Below are positions 48,111-56,929 of a DNA stretch of 64,000 bases, one piece after another. The stretch covers positions 56,742 to 120,741 of the forward strand of contig NZ_JAHLEB010000009.1 in NCBI RefSeq assembly GCF_018861735.1, read 5' to 3'. The notes under the pieces are model-generated. The model searched no databases, was not told the origin of the DNA, and worked only from the letters and a program-made list of their open reading frames with translations. The translations under genes and the position numbers were made by a program. Position 1 is the stretch's first letter, and every line of letters starts with the position of its first letter. This stretch comes from Clostridium lacusfryxellense. GTDB lineage: Bacteria; Bacillota; Clostridia; Clostridiales; Clostridiaceae.

Positions 48111-49589
48111 TTGAACAATTTTGATATATATAAAGATATAGCAGAGAGAACACAAGGGGATATTTATGTAGGTGTTGTTGGTCCAGTAAGGACAGGAAAA
48201 TCGACATTTATAAAAAGATTTATGGAGCTTATGGTAATTCCAAACATAGACAATCCTCATAAAAAAGAAAGAGCAAAAGACGAACTTCCTCAAAGTGGTT
48301 CAGGTAAATCAATTCATACAACTGAACCTAAATTCGTACCCAACGAAGCAGTTGAGATTGAGTTTGAGGGTGGAACTAAATTTAAAGTTAGAATGGTAGA
48401 TTGCGTCGGATATATTGTTAAAGGTGCAATAGGATATGCTGAAGGTGAATCACCTAAAATGGTAAATACACCTTGGTATGACCATGAGATTCCATTTGAA
48501 GAAGCCGCTGAGATTGGCACAAAAAAAGTAATAAATGAACATTCAACTATTGGTCTTTTGATTACTACTGATGGTTCTATTACTGGAATTGAAAGAAATG
48601 AATATTTAGAAGCTGAAGGAAGGGTAGTTGATGAACTTAAATCCATCAATAAACCATTTATAATGGTGCTTAATTCTAAAAATGCAGCAGCTCCTGAAAC
48701 TGCAGTTTTAGCTAAAGAATTAGAAGAAAAATATGATGTTCCAGTTCAGATTATGGACGTTATAAACATGAATGAGGAGGATATATCCAATATATTCCAA
48801 AGAGTTCTTAAAGAATTTCCAGTTAAAGAAATTAACATAGATATGCCAGAATGGATTGAAAACTTAAGTTCTAAGCACTGGGTAAAAATAAGCTTTATGA
48901 AATTCTTAAAAGATATGTGCAAGGATATTTTTAAAGTCAGGGATATTAATAAATCTCTATTAAGTTTTAAAGATGTTGATTTTTTAGATTCAGCAAAACT
49001 TGATGAAATGAATATGGGTGAAGGTACTGCTAGAGTTAATATAACTCCAAAACACGAATTGTTTTACAAAATACTAGGTGAAACTTGTAATTGTGAAATA
49101 AAAGGTGAAAATGATTTATTAACATTAATGGGTGAGTTTTCAAGAGCTAAGGTAGAATATGATAAAATTGCAGAAGCCTTAAAGGATGTTAAAGAAAAAG
49201 GTTATGGACTTGTAGCACCACAGCTTTCAGAAATGACTTTGGAAGAACCTGAGATTGTACAACATGGTGGTAGATATGGTGTTAAACTAAAAGCTTCAGC
49301 ACCTTCTCTTCATTTTATTAAAGCAGATATACAGACAGAGATATCACCTATTATGGGTACAGAAAAGCAAAGTGAAGATTTCTATAAATCAATTTTGGAT
49401 CAGTTTGAGAACGACAAATCTCAAATTTGGCAGAGTAATATGTTTGGCAAATCCTTAGAAGTATTAGTTAAAGAAGGCCTTCAAAACAAATTATTTAAAA
49501 TGCCTGACGATGTTCAGGTAAAAATACAAAAAACTTTGCAACGAATTATAAATGAGGGCAATGGCAGTTTAATTTGTATTATATTATAG
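48111..49589 (+). CDS. spoIVA: Spore coat morphogenetic ATPase SpoIVA
   Basis: 492 residues from a TTG start at 48111, the same length as Bacillus SpoIVA; GGGAGGG lies just upstream. The GTPase-like Walker A is GPVRTGKST near residue 25, and the C-terminus (SLICIIL) is hydrophobic. It polymerises on the outer forespore membrane and is the base for coat assembly, expressed under SigE in the mother cell. A clear SigE promoter could not be picked by eye. Confidence 0.96.
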   Translation: MNNFDIYKDIAERTQGDIYVGVVGPVRTGKSTFIKRFMELMVIPNIDNPHKKERAKDELPQSGSGKSIHTTEPKFVPNEAVEIEFEGGTKFKVRMVDCVGYIVKGAIGYAEGESPKMVNTPWYDHEIPFEEAAEIGTKKVINEHSTIGLLITTDGSITGIERNEYLEAEGRVVDELKSINKPFIMVLNSKNAAAPETAVLAKELEEKYDVPVQIMDVINMNEEDISNIFQRVLKEFPVKEINIDMPEWIENLSSKHWVKISFMKFLKDMCKDIFKVRDINKSLLSFKDVDFLDSAKLDEMNMGEGTARVNITPKHELFYKILGETCNCEIKGENDLLTLMGEFSRAKVEYDKIAEALKDVKEKGYGLVAPQLSEMTLEEPEIVQHGGRYGVKLKASAPSLHFIKADIQTEISPIMGTEKQSEDFYKSILDQFENDKSQIWQSNMFGKSLEVLVKEGLQNKLFKMPDDVQVKIQKTLQRIINEGNGSLICIIL

Positions 49590-49637
49590 AATTTTAATGT
49601 CATAAAACCAAGTATTATCTTATTTTAAGCTACTTAT

Positions 49638-49670
49638 AAAAAGTCTGCAACCTTAGGGTGCAGACTTTTT
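49638..49670 (+). terminator. spoIVA terminator
   Basis: A perfect 12-bp stem (49638-49649 with 49659-49670) ends in a T5 run. Confidence 0.88.
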
Positions 49671-49773
49671 ATATTATAATAGGCTAATAAACACATAAAG
49701 TGTAGTATATTATATATAGATATAAAACCTAAAACAAATACATTAATTTTTTATGTAATATGGAGGCAGGAAA

Positions 49774-49980
49774 ATGTTAAACAATGAAGTTAAAAATAGT
49801 CTATTAAGAGAAGGTATTCATCCGGATGCAGTGAAATCGTTAGATGAAAAGGGTATGTGTATATTCGATATAAATAGCACAAGAGATGTATGCTTTGAAC
49901 TAATTGATGGTGGAACTAAATTCAGTTGTGAACAGAGCACTTTAGATAATAGTTTGTATTTCATAAGAATTTTAGATTGA
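49774..49980 (+). CDS. Small protein of unknown function
   Basis: 68 residues behind TGGAGG. It has no signal peptide or membrane segment; the charge is mixed and there are three Cys. The composition (MLNNEVKNSLLREGIHPDAVKSLDE) is protein-like and the start is well supported. I do not recognise the family. Its end overlaps the convergent ogt gene by 9 bp. Confidence 0.65.
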   Translation: MLNNEVKNSLLREGIHPDAVKSLDEKGMCIFDINSTRDVCFELIDGGTKFSCEQSTLDNSLYFIRILD

Positions 49981-50457
49981 TCCCTCAATTTGTAATAGTA
50001 GTTTTTGTGTAGGGGTTCTATTCCCTGCAAATCCTACTAGATTTCCTCTTTTGCCAATTACTCTATGACATGGAATAATTATAGGTAATTGATTACATCT
50101 ATTAGCTTGACCTACTGCACGTGCAGCTTTAGGATTTCCTATATATTCTGCAATTTGAACATAACACCTTGTTTCACCGTATGGTATATCTTGAAGAGCA
50201 TTCCATACCATTTTTCTAAAATCTGTACCTTGTATAGACAAATGCAGATCGAATTTTCTTCTTTTTCCTTTAAAATATTCATCAAGCTGAGATATGACTT
50301 CCTTGCACAATATTTCATCTTTGGGTATAGGGTCATTTTTAACTTTATATTCTATCCAATCTTTTTCAAAAATCTCGACTTTTCTTACACCCATTCCATC
50401 GACAACTACATGGATAAGTCCAATAGGCGAATTATAAGCATCATAACCAATTTTCAT
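49972..50457 (-). CDS. ogt: Methylated-DNA--[protein]-cysteine S-methyltransferase
   Basis: 161 residues. The suicide active-site motif PCHRV has its acceptor at C130, preceded by the DNA-binding helix segment NPKAARAVGQANRCNQLP. It removes methyl groups from O6-methylguanine. It is divergent from the radical SAM DNA-repair pair. The minus-strand ribosome binding site is AGGAGG. Confidence 0.95.
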   Translation of the reverse strand: MKIGYDAYNSPIGLIHVVVDGMGVRKVEIFEKDWIEYKVKNDPIPKDEILCKEVISQLDEYFKGKRRKFDLHLSIQGTDFRKMVWNALQDIPYGETRCYVQIAEYIGNPKAARAVGQANRCNQLPIIIPCHRVIGKRGNLVGFAGNRTPTQKLLLQIEGSI

Positions 50458-50602
50458 GTATTGCCTCCTATGTTATAGCATGATTTCTATAAATAAAAGA
50501 TACCACAAGATTTATATCCTGTCTATGCTAAATCAGCTTACGTTTATAATGGTTAGTTCCATAAAATAACTCTTTAATTTTTATTAGAATCATGATAAAA
50601 TA

Positions 50603-50616
50603 AGAACAAACGTTTG
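50603..50616. promoter_or_regulatory. LexA/SOS box in front of the radical SAM repair pair
   Basis: AGAACAAACGTTTG matches 13 of 14 positions of the Bacillus LexA consensus CGAACRNRYGTTYG, as recalled, and fits the clostridial GAAC-N4-GTTT form. It lies just after a candidate -10 (TAAAAT, 50596-50601) and over the predicted start of transcription, the usual operator position, 14 nt before the ATG at 50630. Confidence 0.75.
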
Positions 50617-50629
50617 CGAGGAGAGCTAA

Positions 50630-51892
50630 ATGGATGTAATGAGAAAACTTGAAATATTATCAAATTCAGCAAAATACGATGCTTCTTGTTCTTCCAGTGG
50701 TTCTACTAGAAAGAACACGAAGGATGGCATAGGTAATGCAGCAACATCGGGTATTTGCCATTCATGGTCACAAGATGGTAGGTGTATTTCGCTTTTAAAA
50801 ATTTTGTATACTAATAAGTGCATATATGATTGTAAATATTGTATTAATAGATCTAGTAATGAACTAGAGCGGACAAGCTTCACTCCGCAAGAAGTAGTCG
50901 ACTTAACAATAAATTTTTATAGAAGAAACTATATTGAAGGTTTATTTTTAAGTTCAGGGGTAGAAAGAAATCCTGATTACACTATGGAGAATTTAGTTAA
51001 AATAATAAAGGATTTAAGACTGATTCATAAATTTAATGGATATATCCATGTGAAAGCCATTCCAGGTGCTGACCCTAGATTCATTTACGAGGCGGGACTT
51101 TATGCAGACAGAATGAGTGTAAATATCGAACTTCCATCGGAGAAAAGCTTAAAACTTCTAGCACCTCAAAAGAATAAAGCGGATATACTAAGACCTATGG
51201 GACTTATTAAACATAGTATCATAGAGTCCAATGAACATAAGAAAAAAGGGTTCAGGGTACCTAAATTTACCCCTGGTGGTCAAAGTACGCAGATAATGGT
51301 TGGAGCAACTAATGAGAGTGATTTAAGTGTAATTAGTCTAACCGAAGGACTTTACAATACTTTTGGGCTAAAGAGAGTTTATTATTCTGCTTATGTTCCA
51401 GTTATGGAGAATGCAAATCTACCTGCACTCTTTACAACTCCGCCACTTCTAAAAGAACATAGAATGTACCAAGCTGATTGGCTTTTAAGATATTATGGAT
51501 TTAAGGCAAACGAATTACTAGATGAGATGAATCCAAATTTTGATATTGATTTAGATCCTAAAGCCTTTTGGGCATTAAATAATTTAGAGAAATTTCCAGT
51601 GGAAGTAAATAGCACGCCTTTTGAAATATTACTTAGAGTCCCTGGAATAGGAGTTACATCAGCTACAAGAATCATAAAATCTAGAAGACTTTGTAACCTT
51701 ACTTATGACAATTTAAAAAAACTAGGTGTAGTCCTCAAGAGAGCTAGATTCTTTATAACTTGCAGTGGTAAGTTTTATGGGGATAAGGCAATGGATAGCT
51801 CAAAACTTAAAAATTACTTGTTAGATCATGAAAGTTTCGATAAACCACAACAAATAAGTTTGTTTAATTTAAGGAGTGATTTATTTGTTTAG
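50630..51892 (+). CDS. Putative DNA modification/repair radical SAM protein (TIGR03916 type)
   Basis: 420 residues. The radical SAM cluster motif is C64, C68 and C71 (CIYDCKYC). The C-terminal region holds a helix-hairpin-helix (LLRVPGIGVTSATRI, about residues 334-350), a non-specific DNA-binding element, which points to DNA as the target. The conserved N-terminus includes SSSGSTRKN and GICHSW. The partner gene overlaps it by 8 bp. The family is described as a putative DNA modification/repair protein; no reaction is known to me. An SOS box overlies the promoter. Confidence 0.88.
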   Translation: MDVMRKLEILSNSAKYDASCSSSGSTRKNTKDGIGNAATSGICHSWSQDGRCISLLKILYTNKCIYDCKYCINRSSNELERTSFTPQEVVDLTINFYRRNYIEGLFLSSGVERNPDYTMENLVKIIKDLRLIHKFNGYIHVKAIPGADPRFIYEAGLYADRMSVNIELPSEKSLKLLAPQKNKADILRPMGLIKHSIIESNEHKKKGFRVPKFTPGGQSTQIMVGATNESDLSVISLTEGLYNTFGLKRVYYSAYVPVMENANLPALFTTPPLLKEHRMYQADWLLRYYGFKANELLDEMNPNFDIDLDPKAFWALNNLEKFPVEVNSTPFEILLRVPGIGVTSATRIIKSRRLCNLTYDNLKKLGVVLKRARFFITCSGKFYGDKAMDSSKLKNYLLDHESFDKPQQISLFNLRSDLFV

Positions 51893-52616
51893 ATATATTT
51901 ATGATGGTAGCTTCGATGGGTTTTTATGTGTTGTATATGATTGTTATTACAATAAAATTCCTGATAATATAGAGAGTATAGACAAGTATAACATTGATAT
52001 GTTATATGAGGACATGAATATAGTAACTGATGTTATAAAATCAAGGAAGGTACATTATGCTATTATAGAAAAAATATCCAAGGATAGTTTGATCCTCATT
52101 TATCAGGCATTTTTATCAGAAGCTATTGGCATGGAATTTAAATTATACAAATATATACAGTTAGGATTCAAGCTTGGAAGTAAAATTGATAATTATCTAA
52201 CAGATGAAGTTGTAAATGAAGTTCAGAAATATTCTAGAAAGGTGGGACTTGAAGCACACAGATTTTTGGGTTTGGTTAGATTTCAAGAATTTAATGGCAT
52301 ATTGTATGCAGCAATTGAGCCCACTCATAATATTCTAGAACTATTAGGAAATCACTTTAAAGCGAGACTAACAAATGAGAAATGGATAATCCATGATATA
52401 ACCAGAAAAACAGGTATTTTATATGAAGATAATGAATGGATTCTTCAAGATCTAAAATTCGAAAAATTAGAAAGTCATGAGGAGGAAGAATTATTTTATC
52501 AAAATCTTTGGAAAGTTTTCCATAAAAGTGTTTCTATAAAAGAAAAAACTAATGAAAAATTACAAATGCAACATATGCCAAAGAAATATTGGAATAATTT
52601 AATTGAGATGAAATAG
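51885..52616 (+). CDS. TIGR03915-type partner of the radical SAM repair protein
   Basis: 243 residues from a TTG start at 51885, 8 nt after AAGGAG; the earlier in-frame GTG at 51876 overlaps that site. It overlaps the radical SAM gene by 8 bp. The sequence (YIYDGSFDGFLCVVYDCY, VGLEAHRFLGLVRFQE, YAAIEPTHNILELLGNHFKARL) is the DUF4130/TIGR03915 pattern, a family that travels with TIGR03916 and is sometimes fused to uracil-DNA glycosylase domains. It probably binds or presents DNA to the radical SAM enzyme; the activity is unknown. Confidence 0.85.
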   Translation: MFRYIYDGSFDGFLCVVYDCYYNKIPDNIESIDKYNIDMLYEDMNIVTDVIKSRKVHYAIIEKISKDSLILIYQAFLSEAIGMEFKLYKYIQLGFKLGSKIDNYLTDEVVNEVQKYSRKVGLEAHRFLGLVRFQEFNGILYAAIEPTHNILELLGNHFKARLTNEKWIIHDITRKTGILYEDNEWILQDLKFEKLESHEEEELFYQNLWKVFHKSVSIKEKTNEKLQMQHMPKKYWNNLIEMK

Positions 52617-52761
52617 TGCATTAATACTAAGAGTTATAACATATCTAAAAGAACACTTTTTTTATATTTGAGTTATCCGTTTTAAAAATATCAATAATCG
52701 TGATATAATATAAAAGAAGATAATTAATAAGTTATTGTTAATTAAAGGAAGGAAAGATAAA

Positions 52762-53127
52762 ATGAAGAGATCACTAGAATACGTAGAAGTAGAAACTCCT
52801 AGTATAAGTATTGAAAGAAAAAAACACATGATGGAAAAAATCTACAAAACATTAGAAGAATTAGGGGCTAAAAGTAAAGAAACAGCTAAAACTAGTAAAG
52901 AAATAAATAATGCTATTCCTAAAGCACCTATAGTTAAAGATATAGATACTGATAAGAAGGTCAAAAAAGTACAATTGAATACACCTTCATTCGTAGGTTC
53001 TCTCGCAGGGGTTATGTCTAAGGCTAAAATACTTGGAAAAGTATATAATGTAGAAAAACAAGAAACTACTTGGTACGTAAACGGACCTGTAAAAATGATT
53101 AATGATATAGATCCTAGGAACATGTAA
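52762..53127 (+). CDS. Conserved-looking hypothetical protein
   Basis: 121 residues from the ATG at 52762 behind AAAGGAAGG. The N-terminal third is charged and likely helical (MKRSLEYVEVETPSISIERK), the middle is Lys/Pro-rich and probably disordered, and the C-terminal 45 residues (SFVGSLAGVMSKAKILGKVYNVEKQETTW) may form a small fold. There is no signal or membrane segment. I do not recognise it. It has its own terminator and no obvious operon partner. Confidence 0.65.
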   Translation: MKRSLEYVEVETPSISIERKKHMMEKIYKTLEELGAKSKETAKTSKEINNAIPKAPIVKDIDTDKKVKKVQLNTPSFVGSLAGVMSKAKILGKVYNVEKQETTWYVNGPVKMINDIDPRNM

Positions 53128-53167
53128 TATCTATAATTTTTCTTATTAATACAAGTACATAATAAAT

Positions 53168-53207
53168 AAAAACTAAGTCTTATAATTTAAGACTTAGTTT
53201 TTTTTAG
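53168..53207. terminator. Bidirectional terminator between convergent genes
   Basis: A 15-bp stem (53168-53182 with 53188-53202) with A and T runs on the two sides. Confidence 0.87.
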
Positions 53208-53216
53208 AAAAATTAT

Positions 53217-54506
53217 TTATATATTCAATTGAGAATTTGATTTACATAAAGCTAAATCAAGTTTATTTAAAACAAATGCTACATCCTCTTCTGTAATAAC
53301 AAGAGGCGGCTGGAATGCTAGCACATTTCTATCTAGCCCATTTTTACCTATAAATACTCCCTCATCTTTTAGAATCTCTAATATAGAGTCAGCCTCCTGC
53401 GCTCCAGGTTCACCATTTTCTTTTATTAGTTCAACGCCTATCATAAGTCCTATTCCTCTAACATCATAAATTATTGGGTATTTATCTTTAAGCTTAAGAA
53501 GACCTTCTTTTAATTTTATTCCAAGATTTTTGGCATTTGTGGTTAAATTATTTTTATCAATGTAGTCAAGTACAGCTACAGCAGTACTTGCCGCTACTGG
53601 ATTACCACCTAAGGTAGATGCAGAAGCATTAGTGAATGATGCTGCAATTTTATTATTAGTACAAAAAGCTGATATAGGTACTCCATTTCCAAGTGCTTTT
53701 GCTACTGTCATTATATCTGGAATTATATCATAATGCTCTATAGCAAACATTTTTCCGGTTCTTGCAAAACCCGTTTGTACTTCATCTATAATAAGTAATA
53801 TTCCATTTTTATTTAGCATAGCTTTTAATTTTTTAAAGTACCATAGAGGTGGAGTTATAATACCACCATTGCCTTGTAGCGGCTCTGCAATTAGTGCAGC
53901 TATATCTGATCCTTTAATATCTATTACTCTTTGCACCGCCTCTAAGGACTCGTTAGCCGCTACTTCAAGAGTTTTATCTTTGTTATAAGCATTTGGTACA
54001 AAGGTAACACAATCAGAAAGCTTTGGATCTGCCCTCCACATAGGTAGTCCTGTAACGCTCATTGTTAAATAAGTTCTACCATGTAAACTATTGCTTAATG
54101 AAATAAACCCATTTCTCCCAGTATAAATTCTTGCAAGTAAAAGGGCACCTTCATTAGCTTCTGAACCTGTGCAACAAAAAAAAGAATGGTTAATATCTCC
54201 AGGTAATACACCGGACAGTTTTTGTGCCAATTTAACTATAGGTTCAGTTAAATATATGGTACTAGTATGCTCAAGAGTTTTAAGTTGTGTTATTGTAGAT
54301 TTTAGAATTTCAGGATTACAATGACCACAATTAACAACAGAAACTCCTGAAAAAAAGTCAAGATATTTGCGACCTTCTGAATCAAATAAATACTGCATTT
54401 CACCCTTTACAATCTGTGGTGGTTTTTTATAGAAATGCTGCGTACACGGATAAAGAAACTCTTTTTTCTTTTGAATAATATTTTCAGGACCTATATAATT
54501 AGACAT
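53217..54506 (-). CDS. Class III PLP-dependent aminotransferase
   Basis: 429 residues. The class III pattern is clear: YLDFFSGVSVVNCGHCNPEI, CTGSEANEGALLLARIYTGRNG, LIIDEVQTGFARTGKMF and the PLP lysine in TVAKALGNGVPI. Sequence tone is nearest to the alanine-glyoxylate (AGXT2) and 4-aminobutyrate groups, but acetylornithine and ornithine aminotransferases are close relatives and the substrate cannot be read. It begins 19 bp downstream of the U32 gene on the same strand, so the two may be co-transcribed. Confidence 0.82.
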   Translation of the reverse strand: MSNYIGPENIIQKKKEFLYPCTQHFYKKPPQIVKGEMQYLFDSEGRKYLDFFSGVSVVNCGHCNPEILKSTITQLKTLEHTSTIYLTEPIVKLAQKLSGVLPGDINHSFFCCTGSEANEGALLLARIYTGRNGFISLSNSLHGRTYLTMSVTGLPMWRADPKLSDCVTFVPNAYNKDKTLEVAANESLEAVQRVIDIKGSDIAALIAEPLQGNGGIITPPLWYFKKLKAMLNKNGILLIIDEVQTGFARTGKMFAIEHYDIIPDIMTVAKALGNGVPISAFCTNNKIAASFTNASASTLGGNPVAASTAVAVLDYIDKNNLTTNAKNLGIKLKEGLLKLKDKYPIIYDVRGIGLMIGVELIKENGEPGAQEADSILEILKDEGVFIGKNGLDRNVLAFQPPLVITEEDVAFVLNKLDLALCKSNSQLNI

Positions 54507-54525
54507 TGTTAATCTCCCTTAATAG

Positions 54526-56451
54526 TTATTTGTTTTTATGTGTCTCATTAAATTGAAAAGCTCCGAGAGTAAATCCCCCAAAAACTGGTTTTAAATCTTG
54601 ATATAATTCCACACATTTGCTTAAGTCAATAATAGCTTTTCTATAAGTACTTAAAATCTTTTGTAATTCATGGACATCATAATTACAAGCTTCAATTCTA
54701 AAATTATTTACACCAATATCATTAAGCTCTTTAAGAAAAGGCAAGTAACAAAGCTCTTTATAAAGCATCATATGATTTCTGCTATAGCTATCTCTCATTA
54801 TTGGGTGTTCATTTCCCTTCTCATCAACTAAAACCAATACAGTATTATCCACAATAGAATTATTTTCATGAAATGTAGGTTTTAAAATTTTGGTATTCTC
54901 ATATAAATCATGATCCATATACATTACAGTAGGTGACCCATGAACTATAATTTCTATAGGAATTGTAGTTTTAGAAATAACATCTATAGCATCTATCAGT
55001 GGTGTTTCTAGCGAAAGAGTTGCAACAGATAACCCTTGTTTTTTAAAGAAACTAGCAGCAATATGATTATAAATATTTAGTGAGTAATCGCCAATAAGCT
55101 CAAGTGGCAATGACTTATATTTATGAATTGCGCCTAAGTTTGTAACAACTAGTCCATCAAGTCCTAAGTTATTTTCAGAAAGCATATGACTATACTTTGA
55201 AAAATCTTCTTCTAACATCATCCTTGGAAAACATAAATATATTTTTGTGTCTTTTTTATTATTTGTTAACTTAAGTATTTCACTCTTGCTAAAAGGAATG
55301 TCTGGAGCATATACTTCTCCTGATAAATAAATTGAGTCAACGCCCTCTTCAAGTGAAACTTTAGCCTGAGAATATGAATTCACTTTTACACTTAACTTTG
55401 GTTTTTGAGCTTTGCACGATTTAACACGTAATATACCTTTGATTTCTTCTATTTTTTCTTTAGTAATTTCGATTTCATCTATAGGTTTACTGAAAATTTT
55501 ACCAGTTCCTTCACTCCGTGTGTTTATGTTTGAGAGACCTGGTTTTCCAAATGCTCTAGAAGTTGATAAGTCTCTAATGCGAGTTTCAAAAATACTTTTT
55601 GCATCTTTTCTTCTATCATAACAAATCGGATCATCTATATACCTATTTATAGCGTCACTGTAATAATTAATCATAGTAACTAGGTAATCAGAATCTCTCA
55701 TTCTTCCTTCTATTTTAAAGGACATAATACCTGCTTCAATCATTTCAGGAAGATGTTCATACATATACATATCTTTAACAGCCATAGGATACTTACTTGG
55801 ATATACTAACCCATCTTTTTTCATTGTAAAATTCCAACGACAAGGCTTCATGCAAAGTCCTCTATTACTACTTTTCCCGAAAATAATTCCGCTGTACAAA
55901 CATTGAGCCCCATGAGCAATACACATATCTCCGTGAGTAAAATATTCTAGTTGCATATCTGTTTGTTTATGAATATTTTTTATGGTAGCTAAATCAATGT
56001 CCCTAGATGTAACAACTCTAGTAACTCCACATTCCTTAAGAGCAATAATAGTTTCTAAATTGTGGACATTCATCATTACAGATGAATGAATTGAAAGGTT
56101 TAAATTTAAACTTTTAATAAGCTCTAAGATGCTAAAATCTTGAATAATTAAGGCGTCAGGTTGAACTCTATTTAAAAACCTTAAATATTCCTGTGCATCT
56201 TCTAAATCTTCTTTATTTAGAAGATTATTTACTGTTACATAAACCTTTTTATTTAAAGAATGAGCAATAGAAATAGCTTCTTCTATTTCATCATTTGAAA
56301 AGTTATAATCTTTTCTAAGCATACGCATGTTAAGTTTTTTTCCGCCTAGATACACAGCATCAGCGCCACTATGAATGACCTTTTTAAAAATTTCAAAAGT
56401 CCCAACAGGGGCTAGCAATTCTATTTCGTTTTCATTAAAAAATCTAGTCAT
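54526..56451 (-). CDS. Large U32-family protein (RlhA-like)
   Basis: 641 residues from the ATG at 56451, 9 nt after AAGGAAGG; an in-frame ATG two codons before that is too close to the site. The N-terminal TIM-barrel begins [28 protein letters not shown]; the cysteine signature is THGDMCIAHGAQC and RGLCMKPCRW, a likely iron-sulfur site. A second half (about 370-620) repeats a barrel-like pattern. The size matches RlhA, which hydroxylates 23S rRNA C2501 in E. coli, but the function here is inferred. Downstream is the class III aminotransferase. Confidence 0.8.
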   Translation of the reverse strand: MTRFFNENEIELLAPVGTFEIFKKVIHSGADAVYLGGKKLNMRMLRKDYNFSNDEIEEAISIAHSLNKKVYVTVNNLLNKEDLEDAQEYLRFLNRVQPDALIIQDFSILELIKSLNLNLSIHSSVMMNVHNLETIIALKECGVTRVVTSRDIDLATIKNIHKQTDMQLEYFTHGDMCIAHGAQCLYSGIIFGKSSNRGLCMKPCRWNFTMKKDGLVYPSKYPMAVKDMYMYEHLPEMIEAGIMSFKIEGRMRDSDYLVTMINYYSDAINRYIDDPICYDRRKDAKSIFETRIRDLSTSRAFGKPGLSNINTRSEGTGKIFSKPIDEIEITKEKIEEIKGILRVKSCKAQKPKLSVKVNSYSQAKVSLEEGVDSIYLSGEVYAPDIPFSKSEILKLTNNKKDTKIYLCFPRMMLEEDFSKYSHMLSENNLGLDGLVVTNLGAIHKYKSLPLELIGDYSLNIYNHIAASFFKKQGLSVATLSLETPLIDAIDVISKTTIPIEIIVHGSPTVMYMDHDLYENTKILKPTFHENNSIVDNTVLVLVDEKGNEHPIMRDSYSRNHMMLYKELCYLPFLKELNDIGVNNFRIEACNYDVHELQKILSTYRKAIIDLSKCVELYQDLKPVFGGFTLGAFQFNETHKNK

Positions 56452-56601
56452 ATCAAACATCCTTCCTTGCATTTACGTTAAATCACTATAAGTTATATAT
56501 TATAATATTAATAATCTAAATTTAAAATAATTATTTAGAAAAACAAGTATTTTTACGCTTATATGTAAATAATAATTCTATAAAGATACGGAGGTGTAAA
56601 A

Positions 56602-56865
56602 ATGGATTTAAATATTAATGTAATTAATGATTGGGACAAATGGAAAAAAACACTGTACACAGCAATTTCTATGGGTGAAACAGTAGGCTTATCTGGAGAT
56701 ACAATAGCAAAAATAGGCACAAAAATAGGTGATTTTTTATCTTCTAATATTGACCCAGAAAACAGAGAGCAACGTCTTTTAAAAGAACTATTCGAAGCTT
56801 GCAGCAATGAGCAAAAGGAAACTTTAACAAAAATCATTATAAAATTGGTAGAAAAAGACCATTAA
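56602..56865 (+). CDS. DUF3243 family protein
   Basis: 87 residues behind CGGAGGTG. The sequence NDWDKWKKTLYTAISMGETVGLSGDTIAKIGTKIGDFL, then DPENREQRLLKELFEAC and KIIIKLVEKD, is the DUF3243 (YmfJ) pattern, a small helical protein of unknown function found in Firmicutes. It stands alone between divergent and convergent neighbours. Confidence 0.87.
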   Translation: MDLNINVINDWDKWKKTLYTAISMGETVGLSGDTIAKIGTKIGDFLSSNIDPENREQRLLKELFEACSNEQKETLTKIIIKLVEKDH

Positions 56866-56873
56866 CCAATTAC

Positions 56874-56919
56874 GCTATTGATATAAACCATTTCAATAAG
56901 AAATGCTAACATCAATAGC
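56874..56919. terminator. Two-tier hairpin between convergent genes
   Basis: Outer stem GCTATTGAT (56874-56882) with ATCAATAGC (56911-56919), a small internal loop, and an inner 6-bp stem (56889-56894 with 56900-56905). No T run follows. It is similar in layout to the element at 9589-9667. Confidence 0.5.
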
Positions 56920-56929
56920 TAATGTGGAA

